DNA of 64,000 nucleotides from Nitrobacter sp. 62-23 (lineage in GTDB: Bacteria > Pseudomonadota > Alphaproteobacteria > Rhizobiales > Xanthobacteraceae): contig NZ_MKSM01000129.1 of the NCBI RefSeq assembly GCF_001897285.1, positions 1-64,000 of the forward strand. Reading direction: 5' to 3'. Positions 46,266 through 56,109 of this stretch are shown here, piece after piece. Under the pieces are notes generated by a model. The model worked only from the letters and a program-made list of their open reading frames with translations. It did no database searches and had not been told where the DNA came from. Position 1 is the first letter of the stretch, and each line of letters begins with the position of its first letter. The translations under genes and the position numbers were made by a program.

Positions 46266-47615
46266 TCAGATCAGACGCTTGATCTCGCGCTTGCGCCAGA
46301 CCAACAGGTAGAAGGCCATCTGCAGCGCCATCATGGCGCAGAACGCGGCCGGATAGGCGATCCAGACGCCTTCGACCCCGATCCGGCGGCTGAGCACGAC
46401 CGCGACCGGCACCTCCACGGCCACGATGGCGAGAATCGACAGCAGCGTCGGCACCAGCACCGTGCCGCTCGCGCGCATGGTGGCCGAGTACACGGTGGCC
46501 ATGCCGAACGGGACCGTGCTCCATAGCACGATGAACAGCAGCGTCTGCGCCAGGTCGAGCACCTCGGGACTGGTGATGAAGAACCCGATGATGGTCCGCG
46601 ACAGCAGGTAGCCGAGTGCGACGAGGCCGCCGGTCAAAAGCAGGTTGAGCCACATTCCGGTGCGCACGATCGATCCGATCCGCGCGGTCTGGCCTGCGCC
46701 GATCGCCTGCGCCGCGAAGATCGACGCGGTGATGGCGATCGAGATCGCCGGGAATTGGACGTAGCTCAGCACCTGGTTGACGGCGCCATAGGCTGCGGTG
46801 GCGCTTGAGCCGAATCCGTTGACGATGCCGAGCAGGACGATTTCCGCGAGCGACATCACCACGAGCTGGACCGCGGTGGGAACGCCGATGCGCAGCACCT
46901 TGCCGAGCAGGTCGCGGTCCAGCCGCATGGCGCGGAAAAACACCGCATCTGGCGCCAGCGGATGATCCATCCGCAGCATGTGCAGCCCGAGCCACAACAG
47001 CGTCACGACCGACGAGATCGCTGATGCGACCGCGGCGCTGGCGACGCCGAGCTGCGGCAGTCCGAGCCAGCCCCGGATCAGCGCCGGGGTGACAACGAGT
47101 CCGATCACGGTCGAGATCGCAAGCCCCCACAACGGCGTGACAGTGTCGCCGACGCCGCGCATCATCGCCGTGGCGAGCAGGAAGGTGAACGTTGCCGGCA
47201 TCGCGACCATCATGATGCGGGCGTAGTCGGTCGCGGCGTCGAGAATGTTGGGCGGCGTCGCCAGTGCAATCATCAGATCGCGCGCGAACACGCCGCCGCC
47301 TATCGCGATCACGCCGCCGCCGAGCAAGGTCAGCGTTAGCGTGGCCCCGGCGATTGCCTTCGCCTTGCCTGTCGCGCCCGCGCCCCAGGCCTGGCCGATC
47401 AGCACCGACGAGCCCGCGCCGAGGCCGATGATGAACGAGATGAAGAAGAACATCACCGGAAAGAAGATCGAGGCGGCGGCGAGCGCATCGACGCCGATCA
47501 TTTGGCCGAGATAGATGCCGTTGATGGTACCGAACAACGCCTGCAGGATGTTGCTCAGCATCATCGGCATCAGGAAGGCGAGATACGCCTGCCATAGCGG
47601 CCGCGCGATGGTCAT
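46266..47615 (-). CDS. MATE family multidrug efflux transporter
   Basis: The 449-residue membrane protein has about twelve helices in two six-helix halves, starting PLWQAYLAFLMPMMLSNILQALFG, with the matching second-half start VLRIGVPTAVQLVVMSLAEIVLLGIVNGFG. These are typical MatE repeats, including the conserved Gln/Pro-rich first helix. It should export cationic drugs or metabolites in exchange for sodium or protons. The start MTIARPLW fits; a longer frame has no support. Confidence 0.9.
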   Translation of the reverse strand: MTIARPLWQAYLAFLMPMMLSNILQALFGTINGIYLGQMIGVDALAAASIFFPVMFFFISFIIGLGAGSSVLIGQAWGAGATGKAKAIAGATLTLTLLGGGVIAIGGGVFARDLMIALATPPNILDAATDYARIMMVAMPATFTFLLATAMMRGVGDTVTPLWGLAISTVIGLVVTPALIRGWLGLPQLGVASAAVASAISSVVTLLWLGLHMLRMDHPLAPDAVFFRAMRLDRDLLGKVLRIGVPTAVQLVVMSLAEIVLLGIVNGFGSSATAAYGAVNQVLSYVQFPAISIAITASIFAAQAIGAGQTARIGSIVRTGMWLNLLLTGGLVALGYLLSRTIIGFFITSPEVLDLAQTLLFIVLWSTVPFGMATVYSATMRASGTVLVPTLLSILAIVAVEVPVAVVLSRRIGVEGVWIAYPAAFCAMMALQMAFYLLVWRKREIKRLI

Positions 47616-47655
47616 GATCGGATCCTTGCAGGAATTCTGACGGCACCGCCGATGG

Positions 47656-47710
47656 CTATAGCGATTTCAAGCGGAGTGGATGCCGCTTTGCGTAAAAAAA
47701 TGCGTCAAGA
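47656..47710 (+). repeat. TAGAGCG-family repeat, diverged short copy
   Basis: It runs tatagcgatttcaagcggag to aaatgcgtcaagacata, with decayed arms. It directly abuts the double-hairpin repeat at 47717. Confidence 0.6.
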
Positions 47711-47716
47711 CATAAT

Positions 47717-47884
47717 CGAGTGGTCCGGTGGTTCTAACATTCGCATCCCGTTTCAGCAGGGCGCTTTTGCGAAGGTTGGAACCACGACATCACCACCAGC
47801 TATATAGATTTCCGGTGGAGCTTTGAATTTGACTTGGCATTGCGAGACCGCAGGTCGCAGCCAATGTCAAATCCGCTCCACCAG
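47717..47884. repeat. Double-hairpin intergenic repeat, copy C
   Basis: The first hairpin (47717-47799) has arms ggttctaacattcgca and gcgaaggttggaacca. The second (47812-47884) has ggtggagctttgaatttgac and tgtcaaatccgctccacc. The spacer agctatatagattt resembles that of copy B. Its right end overlaps the last codons and stop of the DUF2239 gene. Confidence 0.78.
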
Positions 47885-48445
47885 CTTGATGATGTGATCG
47901 CGGATGTCGTCCGGCCAGGGAGCGATCAGGCCAGCCAGCCGCCGTCGGTCGTCTGCGAATAGCGCACGCGCGGCTTCCTCGAAGTTCGCAAGGTTGCCCG
48001 CCATCGCGGACATGAAGTGATAGGCCGCGTCGCGCGCCGCGCGGTTGCGATCCCGCTCGCCATTGGCGCGGCGCGCCTCGTCGACCAGCCTGCGCAAGGC
48101 GACAGACGCGCCACCGGGCTGGGCGTTCAGCCATTCCCAGTGCCGCGGCAGCAGTGTCACCTCGCGCGCGACCACGCCGAGTTTCGGCCGGCCGCGACCG
48201 CGTGGTCCGGTCGCTTCCACCGGCGAGGTTCGCTGCAGGCGGGCGGTGATCTCGTTGTCGGACCCCCGCAAATCGAGGTCGACCGGCCGCCCGGTCGCGT
48301 CGCTGTAGATCGCGATCGGAGCCATCGCGCGCGTCTCCGCGTGCTTGACCGCGAGCGCGACATCGGCGAGCGGCCCGGAGGCGATGCGCCGCTGGCCCTC
48401 GAACGCGGTGAAAGAGGGGGTCTGGTCGGGGATCATCGGCAACAT
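47867..48445 (-). CDS. DUF2239 family protein
   Basis: The 192-residue protein matches DUF2239: the start region PSFTAFEGQRRIASGPLADVALAVKHA, then PIAIYSDATGRPVDLDLRGSD. A middle block PRGRGRPKLGVVAREVTLLPRHWEWLNAQPGGASVALRRLVDEARRA follows, then a helical end (HFMSAMAGNLANFEEAARALFA). The family has no known function; the GRPKLGVVAREVTL part looks like a ribbon-helix-helix segment, so DNA binding is possible. The start is either M1 or M4. Two copies of an imperfect palindrome lie 30-60 bp upstream. The stop codon falls inside a double-hairpin repeat. Confidence 0.85.
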   Translation of the reverse strand: MLPMIPDQTPSFTAFEGQRRIASGPLADVALAVKHAETRAMAPIAIYSDATGRPVDLDLRGSDNEITARLQRTSPVEATGPRGRGRPKLGVVAREVTLLPRHWEWLNAQPGGASVALRRLVDEARRANGERDRNRAARDAAYHFMSAMAGNLANFEEAARALFADDRRRLAGLIAPWPDDIRDHIIKLVERI

Positions 48446-48466
48446 CCGTTATGGGTTACGCCGATC

Positions 48467-48515
48467 ATTATTACCCGGATATAATTTACGCGTCAATATT
48501 ATCCGGGTAATATTA
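48467..48515 (-). promoter_or_regulatory. Paired palindromic operator-like sites before the DUF2239 gene
   Basis: Two similar palindromes centred on CCGG, attattaCCCGGAtataat (centre about 48476) and atattaTCCGGGtaatat (centre about 48504), lie 28 bp apart in the DUF2239 promoter region. Such pairs are typical binding sites for dimeric repressors. The regulator is unknown. Confidence 0.6.
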
Positions 48516-48555
48516 TGGAGCTCGGCTGTGTTTTGACGGATTAAGGTCTGCCGCC

Positions 48556-50331
48556 TCAATACCCCGCCGCCTCCGACCCGCGCGTTCGCGGATCGGCTGC
48601 CCCGTGGAAGCCATCCGGTGAGACGGCGATGGAGTTGGCTGACGTCTGTCCCATCGGCATGACCACGGTATGGCCCCGCGCCCGCAATTCCGCGATGACG
48701 TTTTCAGGAAATCCGTGCTCGGCGCGAACCTCGTCGGGCAGCCATTGGTGGTGCAGCCGCGGCGCGGCCACGGCGTCGGCAACGTTCGTCCCGTAATCGA
48801 GCACGTTGATGATGATCTGCAGCACCGTGGAAACGATGCGGCTGCCGCCGGGCGAGCCCGTCACCAGCACCGGTTTGCCGTCCTTCAGCACGATGGTCGG
48901 CGTCATCGAGGACAACGGCCGCTTGCCGGGGCCGGGCAGGTTGGCCTCGAAACCGACCAGCCCGAACGCATTCGACGCGCCGGGCGCTGCGGTGAAATCG
49001 TCGAGCTCGTTGTTGAGCAGAACGCCGGTCCCTTCCGCCACCAGCCCGACGCCGTAGCTGAAGTTCAGCGTATAGGTGTTGCTGACGGCATTGCCGAAGG
49101 CGTCGGTCACGGAAAAATGAGTGGTGTTGTCGCCCTCGTGCGGTGGCGGCAAGGGAACTGCGGCGGCGGGCGTTGCGCGCACCATGTCGATCGAAGCGCG
49201 CTGTTTGGCGGCGTAGTCCTTGGCGAGCAGCGTTGCGATCGGTGCGTGCACGAAGGCGGGATCGCCGAGATAGCGCGCGCGGTCGGCGTAAGCGCGCTTC
49301 ATCGCCTCGATCAGAAGGTGCAGTGAATCCGCCGACCCCTGATGCAGATCGCGCATCGGGAATCCCTCGAGGATGTTCAGCGATTCGATCAGTACGGTGC
49401 CGCCGGACGAGGACAGCGGCATCGAAACGATGTCATAGCCACGATAGCTGCCGCGCACCGGCTCGCGGACGAGCGGTCGATACGACTTGAGATCGTCCAG
49501 TGTCATGATGCCGCCGGCGGCGCGGATCGCCGCCACCAGTCGTTCCGCCACCGGCCCTTCGTAAAAGCCACGCGGTCCGCGCTCTGCGATCGCGGTCAGC
49601 GTCGCCGCCAGATCGGTCTGAACCAGACGGTCGCCTTCGCGCAGCGAACTGCCGTCCGGGCGCGAAAAAATTTTCACGGACGAAGCCCAGCGCGCGAGCC
49701 GTCGGTGCCATTGCGGCAAGGTGTCGGCGGTGTCGTCGCTGATCCTGAATCCGTCGCGCGCCAGCGTGATCGCCGGCTTGAGCAGGTCGGCGAGCGTGAA
49801 TTTGCCCGAACCATATTGGCCGAGCGCCAGCGCGAGCCCGGCGACGGTGCCGGGCACACCGATGCCGAGCGCCGAATCGCGTGACTTGGCAGGATCCGGC
49901 TTGCCGTCGGCGCCGAGGAAAATGTCGCGCATGGTCGCGCCCGGCGCGGTCTCGCGATAGTCGATGGCGACGTCGCGATCCCGGTCCGCAAGGTGAATCA
50001 CCATGAAGCCGCCGCCGCCGAGATTGCCTGCGCGGGGATAGGTGACCGCCATGGCGAAGCCGGTTGCCACCGCCGCATCGACCGCATTGCCGCCACGCGC
50101 CAGAATTTCCGCGCCGATTGCGGCGGCCCGCTTCTCCTGCGCCACCACCATGCCATGTTTCGCGTCCACGGGACGGATCGCAGCGGGCGCGGAACCGCGC
50201 GCATCCTGCGCGGACACCGGCGTCCGGAAAACCAGCAATGCGGCGATCAGGGAAAAGCTGATCACGGAAAAGACGCGCCGGGACGGCAATGGGCGGCGTG
50301 TCATATCTGGTCCGGCCATGATGGTTGTCAT
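48556..50331 (-). CDS. ggt: Gamma-glutamyltransferase
   Basis: The 591-residue exported enzyme has a signal peptide ending near VSAQDARG. GGT cleaves the gamma-glutamyl bond of glutathione and related compounds in the periplasm. It is made as a precursor that cuts itself before the catalytic Thr, here T403 in EGDNTTHFSVTD. Other conserved parts are RGGNAVDAAVATGFAM, LGGGGFMV, the large-subunit Arg in AIDYRETAPG, and the SSSGGT and SMTPTIVLKDGKP blocks of the small subunit. All are intact. The start is near a divergent MFS gene, whose possible long start overlaps it. Confidence 0.95.
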   Translation of the reverse strand: MTTIMAGPDMTRRPLPSRRVFSVISFSLIAALLVFRTPVSAQDARGSAPAAIRPVDAKHGMVVAQEKRAAAIGAEILARGGNAVDAAVATGFAMAVTYPRAGNLGGGGFMVIHLADRDRDVAIDYRETAPGATMRDIFLGADGKPDPAKSRDSALGIGVPGTVAGLALALGQYGSGKFTLADLLKPAITLARDGFRISDDTADTLPQWHRRLARWASSVKIFSRPDGSSLREGDRLVQTDLAATLTAIAERGPRGFYEGPVAERLVAAIRAAGGIMTLDDLKSYRPLVREPVRGSYRGYDIVSMPLSSSGGTVLIESLNILEGFPMRDLHQGSADSLHLLIEAMKRAYADRARYLGDPAFVHAPIATLLAKDYAAKQRASIDMVRATPAAAVPLPPPHEGDNTTHFSVTDAFGNAVSNTYTLNFSYGVGLVAEGTGVLLNNELDDFTAAPGASNAFGLVGFEANLPGPGKRPLSSMTPTIVLKDGKPVLVTGSPGGSRIVSTVLQIIINVLDYGTNVADAVAAPRLHHQWLPDEVRAEHGFPENVIAELRARGHTVVMPMGQTSANSIAVSPDGFHGAADPRTRGSEAAGY

Positions 50332-50405
50332 TCGTTATCGAAGGGATGCTACAGGGATTTGGGCGCGCGATCAGCCGCCCTGTGACTCGGTGGGACATAT
50401 CGATC

Positions 50406-51797
50406 ATGACGATGACCACAGCCATGCCCGCAGGCAACGCCGGTGATCTTGAGGTGCGCTATGCGTCGCGCGCCGCGGTGGCGAGCTGGATCATGTTCGA
50501 TTGGGCGGCGCAGCCCTACTTCACGCTGATCACGACCTTCGTTTTCGCGCCCTATTTCGCGACCTTCGTGGCGGCGACGCCGGCAGAGGGACAATCGCTG
50601 TGGGGATTTGCCACGGGCGCGGCCGGCATCGTGATCGCATTCGCGTCGCCGGTGCTGGGCGCCATCGCCGATGCCAGCGGCCGGCGCAAGCCCTGGATCG
50701 CGGCGTTCGGCGCGCTGCTGGTGATCGGCTCCAGCCTGATGTGGATCGGCAAGCCGGGCGACCCCAGCGTGATCCTGCCGCTCTTGATCGCATATAGCAT
50801 CGCCACCATCGGCGTCGAATTCGCCACCGTATTCAACAACGCGATGATGCCCTCGCTGGTGCCGCCCCATAAGATCGGGCGTCTGTCAGGAACAGGATGG
50901 GCCACCGGCTATGTCGGCGGCATTCTCAGCCTTGTCCTGGTGCTTGGCTTCCTCGCCGCCGATCCCGCAACCGGCAAGACGCTGTTCGGCCTGTCGCCGC
51001 TGTTCGGGCTCGATCCCGTGACCCACCAGGGCGATCGCATCACCGGTCCCTTGACCGGCATCTGGTTCATCGTCTTCGTGCTGCCGATGTTCCTGCTGGC
51101 GCCCGACTTCCCGGCGAAGCGCCCGGTGCGAATGGCGTTGCGTGAAGGGTTGCGCGAACTGCGCGGGACGCTCGGTGAACTGCCGAAGCGCAAGTCGTTG
51201 GCGACTTTCCTGCTCGCCAACATGATCTACACCGACGGGCTGGTGTCGCTGTTCGCTTTCGGCGGCATCTATGCCGCCGGCACCTTCGGCTGGCATACCA
51301 TCCAGATCGGAACATTCGGCATTCTGCTCGCCGTGGCCGGCGCGCTCGGCGCGTGGATCGGCGGCAAGCTCGACGACCGCCTGGGTCCGAAGTTCGTCAT
51401 CGCCGCGAGCATGACCGTCCTGTTGCTGTCGATCGTGGCGATCCTGCTGGTCGAGAAGAATTCCATCCTGTTCGTGGAGGTCGCGCCGCCCGTGCCCGGC
51501 GGCGGGCTGTTCGCCGCGCCCGCGGAGAAGGCCTATCTCATCCTCGGCTGCCTGATCGGCGGCGCCGGCGGTCCGTTGCAGGCGGCGTCGCGGACGCTGC
51601 TGATCCGGCTTGCGCCGAAGGATCGCATTGCGCAATTCTTCGGATTGTTCGCGCTGACCGGAAAGGTGACATCGTTCGTCGGCCCGTTGCTGGTCGGCTT
51701 CGTCACCTTCGTCACCGCGAGCCAGAAGGCCGGCATGGCGGTGCTGGTGCTGTTTTTTGTCGCCGGGCTTGCGCTGTTGTCCCGCGTTCGGGAGTAA
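50406..51797 (+). CDS. MFS transporter, UMF1/Atg22-like family
   Basis: From MTMTTAMPAGNAGDLE (50406) the protein has 463 residues and about twelve hydrophobic helices. The N-terminal SRAAVASWIMFDWAAQPYFTLITTFVFAPYFA, with the DWA motif in helix 1, is the mark of the UMF1 family of the major facilitator superfamily. The MFS loop 2-3 motif appears as GAIADASGRRKPWIA. An upstream in-frame ATG at 50325 would overlap ggt and is unlikely. Substrate unknown; amino-acid efflux is suggested for eukaryotic relatives. Confidence 0.88.
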   Translation: MTMTTAMPAGNAGDLEVRYASRAAVASWIMFDWAAQPYFTLITTFVFAPYFATFVAATPAEGQSLWGFATGAAGIVIAFASPVLGAIADASGRRKPWIAAFGALLVIGSSLMWIGKPGDPSVILPLLIAYSIATIGVEFATVFNNAMMPSLVPPHKIGRLSGTGWATGYVGGILSLVLVLGFLAADPATGKTLFGLSPLFGLDPVTHQGDRITGPLTGIWFIVFVLPMFLLAPDFPAKRPVRMALREGLRELRGTLGELPKRKSLATFLLANMIYTDGLVSLFAFGGIYAAGTFGWHTIQIGTFGILLAVAGALGAWIGGKLDDRLGPKFVIAASMTVLLLSIVAILLVEKNSILFVEVAPPVPGGGLFAAPAEKAYLILGCLIGGAGGPLQAASRTLLIRLAPKDRIAQFFGLFALTGKVTSFVGPLLVGFVTFVTASQKAGMAVLVLFFVAGLALLSRVRE

Positions 51798-51856
51798 CCG
51801 CACGCTCGCGCCGTCCGGGCGATTCTGGCTCGAATTCCTGGTTTGCCCCCTATATT

Positions 51857-51908
51857 TTCAAGCGAAGTGAGCCCGGCTTTGATTCCATCAAAGCCGAAAT
51901 AGCTCTAG
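51857..51908 (+). repeat. TAGAGCG-family repeat fragment
   Basis: Only ttcaagcgaagtgagcccgg and the second hairpin (ggctttgattccatcaaagcc), then gctctag remain. The central gaagaaaacgcg part is deleted. Confidence 0.65.
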
Positions 51909-52022
51909 CCGTGTCAAACTGGGGTGTCTAAATGCCGGGAATCGAAGAATCCGTGACGAAATAGGGGCTACCGGCGCCCCTTTATTTTGCTAAACCCGGC
52001 CGTAAGTCAGGAGTCCAGTGTT

Positions 52023-52616
52023 ATGGCAGTATCAGAAATCATGCTTGCGGCGAGGCTGAACGATCAGGCCGAGATCTTTAAAGCCGAGGGGCGCTACGCC
52101 GAAGCCGAGCCGCTGTACAGGCAGGCGTTGGCCATCTGCGCGAAGACGCGCGGGCTCGAGCATCCCTCGGTTGCGCTCGGGCTGACCGATCTGGCCGAAC
52201 TCTACAGCCTCCAGGGCCGTTATGCCGACGCCGAGCCACTCTGCAAGCGGGCGCTGGCGACCTGGAGAAAGGCGCTCGGGCCCGATCACCCGGATCTCGT
52301 GCAATCCCTGAACAGCCTGGCCTACGTGTACAAGGCCCAGGGCCGCTATGCCGAGGCCGAGCCGCTCTACAAGCGCGGGGTTGCTATCTTCGAGAAATCG
52401 CTCGGCGCTCACCATCCCTCCGTCGCCTCGGCGCTGGACAATCTGGCCTCGGTTTACAAGGACGAGGGCCGCTACGCCGAGGCAGAGCCGCTCTACAAGC
52501 AAGCGCTGGCGATCCGGGAAAAGGCGCTTCCTCCCGATCACCCCGATGTCGCGCAGTCGCGAAAAAATCTGGCCGACCTGGACAGCGCCCAGAAGGACAG
52601 CACCGGCAGTTCCTAA
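52023..52616 (+). CDS. Tetratricopeptide-repeat protein (kinesin-light-chain type)
   Basis: From MAVSEIMLAARLND (52023) the 197-residue protein is made of four TPR units of 42 residues. Each has the pattern GRYAEAEPLYKRALAI followed by LGPDHPDVA-type sequence. There is no signal peptide, so it is cytoplasmic unless exported another way. Such repeats bind other proteins. The last repeat unit is duplicated 3.7 kb downstream (56110-56313) with only synonymous changes. A large exported protein of unknown function lies between. Its partner is unknown. Confidence 0.85.
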   Translation: MAVSEIMLAARLNDQAEIFKAEGRYAEAEPLYRQALAICAKTRGLEHPSVALGLTDLAELYSLQGRYADAEPLCKRALATWRKALGPDHPDLVQSLNSLAYVYKAQGRYAEAEPLYKRGVAIFEKSLGAHHPSVASALDNLASVYKDEGRYAEAEPLYKQALAIREKALPPDHPDVAQSRKNLADLDSAQKDSTGSS

Positions 52617-52764
52617 GTCGACCCTTCTCGCTCTCAAAAATTGGGATAGTCCAGATCCCAAAGATATTCTGGCTGGATTTACGGGCTGGCTGATTAGGAG
52701 AAAAGCGTATTGGAAGAGAAAAAATTGTTTAAGCTTGTATTTTCGGACTTAAGGTGCATGCACG

Positions 52765-55700
52765 ATGTCAGGTTTGCTAAGTATTGCGCGTGTTGTCATC
52801 GTATCTTTACCGGTTTTGTTTCTTTGTAGTCTCGGTATCGCTCGTGCTGATTTCGGTGTTGCCAAGGAAGCAGCGAGCGCGCGCCCTTCAGCAGCGCCAG
52901 TCACTCAGGCGACGTTATCTATTGAATCTATCGATGGGCTGCGACAGAAGCAGGCGCAGTCCAACGGCCCGGTCATGGCCCAGGCGGAGGTCGGTTCCCG
53001 GACAGGAGCCACCCCACCGAGCAATACGCTTCAAAGCTGGACCGGGTTCGGGGCTCGTGCAGTTGACGACCGCCTGATCTACCGCGACCCAGAGGATTTC
53101 GGCCGAACTATCTCTCCTGATTTTTCAGGCATATCTCGCGCTTTGCTGGCTTTGCAACTCGCACGCGATCCGAGTACCGCTGACTCAGTTTCCAATGTTT
53201 ATAGGCTGAGCGAGCTGCTCACATCTGCTGAGCGTATCTCGCTCTTCGGCAGCGCGCTCATCGACAGTGCGTCAAGGGTCAGTGTCCGAGCAATGGAAGC
53301 CCTTCGTCGGGACCCCTTCCGGCAGCGAGACATCGTTCGCGCATTCAAGGAGAAGTTCCTGCCGCGGATCGTGGCTCAATCACCTCAATTTCCAGTAAAA
53401 CTGCGTGTCCGCAACAGTATCCAACTCGCAAATTATAATTTCGCGACGCAGTCGTTTCCAATTGCTCCGGGTAGCGCTACGAGTAGCCACTTCATCCAAC
53501 AAGGCGAACGCGGAGACCGGATTCACTTTTATTTTGTTAATAGTGGTGAAGGCTCCTCCATTGTCACCGACCTTTCGGCCCTGCCGAAGGCCCTTCCGAT
53601 GGCTGACGGAGCAGCGCGCTCGTTCAATGAAAAACTGCAAGTGATGAACTTCAAGTTGTTTATGGCCATCGATATGGAGATCGTTGGAGCCAGCGGCGGA
53701 TACAAAGGGCAAGGATCCAATTTTGGGCATGTTCTCGGCTGGGGAGCCGACATCCGCGTCCCGCAGTTGCAAGCACGGGTTTCCGCCATCCAGATTTACG
53801 AGGACGCTGACCTGACGCGATTCGTCACGCGCCTGCCGGTCGAACGCTATAGTCCCAAGGTTGCGGCACCGGAGCCACCCGATCCGTTGGGCGGACAACC
53901 GGTCTCCGGGCTGGAAAAACTGACGAACTGGACCCTGATCAATTTGGCGCAATCGCTGGGAGCGGGGGACGATTTCGTTGCCCGGGTTATCCGCAGGTCG
54001 CCGGCCTATCTCTCCGCCAACGAATTCGACCGGGCCTCAGTCGAGAACTCGCTGATGCAGGTGGCCCGCCAGGCAACACCCAAAGCGGGGCAGGCATTTT
54101 ATCTTCCCGGCAGTCTCACCCTGGGGCAGCACGACGGGAAGGGCTCCTTTGCCGTCGCCAGATCGGACCTCGCGGTTGAGGTCAGTGCAGCGACTTTACA
54201 GCCGGCGGATAAGGCCGTGGTCTTAACCATTGAAAATCCGGAGGTGCTGGCCCGCTTACCTGTGAACGCCGACACCGGCCGTTTGATGGTGGAGAGAGTC
54301 CCGAATCGATCCTTCGCGGCTCTCTTCCGGATCATACCGGTCAAAGCTACTTCGATTCCACGGACGCGCGATGAGGTTCAGGCCAATCTCGTCGTCAGGA
54401 TCGAAGAAGTTATCCTCTTGCATCCAAAGAACGCAGATCAGGCCATTGTCCGTTTCGACGCGGCGGCGGCCGGAGTGGCGACCATGGCTGGGCAAGGATC
54501 TATTCCCGCTCTTCAGCCGCCCGAGACGGTCGCCCTGGCAATCAAGCCGGACCGCGTGCCCCTCAACGACGAGACGATGATGCTCTATGTCGTGAAGGAA
54601 TCGGGGAAAGAACCGACGGACGCGACGCTGCGTTGGCTTCTCCTTCGCCGCTTCGAGGCGGAGCACGACCCCTACAACAACGGCGGTAACCATGGCACAG
54701 GCGACAATGGCATCCGCAATGCGTGGGGAGCGTTCTTTCCCAAGGGGTATCGTCAACTGACGGACGCTGATGTTCAGCGTTTCACGCCGGCCTTCCGCAA
54801 ATGGACGGCACTGCGTATCGCCGCGCTTCCGAGCAAGGCCATTTTCTACTGGCATAATCGAATAATGCAGGACGGAAATTTCGGCCAGAGGCTCAGGGCT
54901 CATGCGCCGGTCCTGGAGAAGATCGGCATCTCCCGTAGTGAGATGGCAAAATCCGGTGCGTCTATGCAGGTCGTCGACCGAAACGGCCGGAAGGTCTTCG
55001 TCGGTGGCGTACTTTCGCTCAATCGCGGGCCTGCAACCAGCGCTCCGGACGCCTATCTGCATATGCCCGACTTGCCCGCGCCCGACATGGCCCAAGGCGA
55101 GTACGAGATGTATGTTGATTTCGACGCTCGAATTGTATCCGAACCCGGCCCCCAGGGTTTGCCTCTTGTTGCGATCGATGCATTGCCGACCGAGGTCCGC
55201 TGGTGGGGAGACAAAACGGCGGTAAGGCCGCGCCAACTGTTGGCAACGCTGCCCGTCGCTCCCTCAACGCCGCGGACGGCGTTGACTGATCCTGTGCTCG
55301 ATATGGCCGGTTTGACGATCGGGATGAGAATGGAGCAGGGCGAGGATTTGCTAGCAAAACATATGCCGGTCGGCAGAATCCTCGAATTGCAAGGCCGGGT
55401 TGATCCGGTCGCCAGGATCGACACTGTCTCCAGGCTTTATGTACGGCAGGACGGTCGAGAACTGATCGAGGTGGTCTACGGGCCCGGCAAGGATCATAGA
55501 CTGCTTAACGCGGCTCGCTATCTCTATCTCAAGAAAGAGGAGCCCTCGCTGCAAGCTCTTACCAACAGCTTTACCCAGAAATATGGACCTTCGGTCACAC
55601 CGAATGATCTTGTATGGGGAAAAACCGCCGACATCTTTCCTTGCGCCGAGCCGCGATACAGCAACACGCATCCCTGGCTGTCAGCTAAAGTGATCCGAGG

Positions 55701-56028
55701 CGAGCCACTGGGGCCAAATCGTGCCGACAGTGCGGTTCTGGCGCAGAACGATGCCATCGCCGCAGAATTCCGAACAACACGCCGCATCGATTTCATCCCC
55801 TGGTCTTTTATGCCGCAGGAAGGCGATATTTCGCGATGCGGCCCGACCATTCGGGCGCGATACTCCGGAATGACCCTGAACCGGGCGGGCGAGCGCATCC
55901 CTGAAGCGGACGATCCTCTGTTGATAACAATACTTATGGACCATAAGGCTCACGCGGATGCGGTTGAAGCAGCAAGCGCATCTCCGGCAGACTCAAATAA
56001 AGAGGAACTGCCAGACGTGAAGCTTTAA
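52765..56028 (+). CDS. Large exported protein of unknown function
   Basis: The 1087-residue product has a signal peptide (IARVVIVSLPVLFLCSLGIARADFG) and no other obvious membrane segment, so it should be periplasmic or secreted. I recognise no family. Visible landmarks are YNNGGNHGTGDNGIRNAWGAFFPKGYRQLTD (about 630-665), a beta-rich C-terminal part with RLYVRQDGRELIEVVYGPGKDHRLLNAARYLYLKKEEPS, and only two cysteines (CAEP and RCGP), both near the end and possibly bonded. Third-base choice is less GC-biased than in neighbours and the leader is AT-rich, hinting at transfer. It is bracketed by a TPR gene and a TPR remnant. Confidence 0.8.
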   Translation: MSGLLSIARVVIVSLPVLFLCSLGIARADFGVAKEAASARPSAAPVTQATLSIESIDGLRQKQAQSNGPVMAQAEVGSRTGATPPSNTLQSWTGFGARAVDDRLIYRDPEDFGRTISPDFSGISRALLALQLARDPSTADSVSNVYRLSELLTSAERISLFGSALIDSASRVSVRAMEALRRDPFRQRDIVRAFKEKFLPRIVAQSPQFPVKLRVRNSIQLANYNFATQSFPIAPGSATSSHFIQQGERGDRIHFYFVNSGEGSSIVTDLSALPKALPMADGAARSFNEKLQVMNFKLFMAIDMEIVGASGGYKGQGSNFGHVLGWGADIRVPQLQARVSAIQIYEDADLTRFVTRLPVERYSPKVAAPEPPDPLGGQPVSGLEKLTNWTLINLAQSLGAGDDFVARVIRRSPAYLSANEFDRASVENSLMQVARQATPKAGQAFYLPGSLTLGQHDGKGSFAVARSDLAVEVSAATLQPADKAVVLTIENPEVLARLPVNADTGRLMVERVPNRSFAALFRIIPVKATSIPRTRDEVQANLVVRIEEVILLHPKNADQAIVRFDAAAAGVATMAGQGSIPALQPPETVALAIKPDRVPLNDETMMLYVVKESGKEPTDATLRWLLLRRFEAEHDPYNNGGNHGTGDNGIRNAWGAFFPKGYRQLTDADVQRFTPAFRKWTALRIAALPSKAIFYWHNRIMQDGNFGQRLRAHAPVLEKIGISRSEMAKSGASMQVVDRNGRKVFVGGVLSLNRGPATSAPDAYLHMPDLPAPDMAQGEYEMYVDFDARIVSEPGPQGLPLVAIDALPTEVRWWGDKTAVRPRQLLATLPVAPSTPRTALTDPVLDMAGLTIGMRMEQGEDLLAKHMPVGRILELQGRVDPVARIDTVSRLYVRQDGRELIEVVYGPGKDHRLLNAARYLYLKKEEPSLQALTNSFTQKYGPSVTPNDLVWGKTADIFPCAEPRYSNTHPWLSAKVIRGEPLGPNRADSAVLAQNDAIAAEFRTTRRIDFIPWSFMPQEGDISRCGPTIRARYSGMTLNRAGERIPEADDPLLITILMDHKAHADAVEAASASPADSNKEELPDVKL

Positions 56029-56109
56029 TTACTTAGAACTCGTGCCACAGTCATGCCGGCACCACAGTCACGCCCGCAAGTGCGCACCGGGTGGTCACGT
56101 CGCGCGTAG

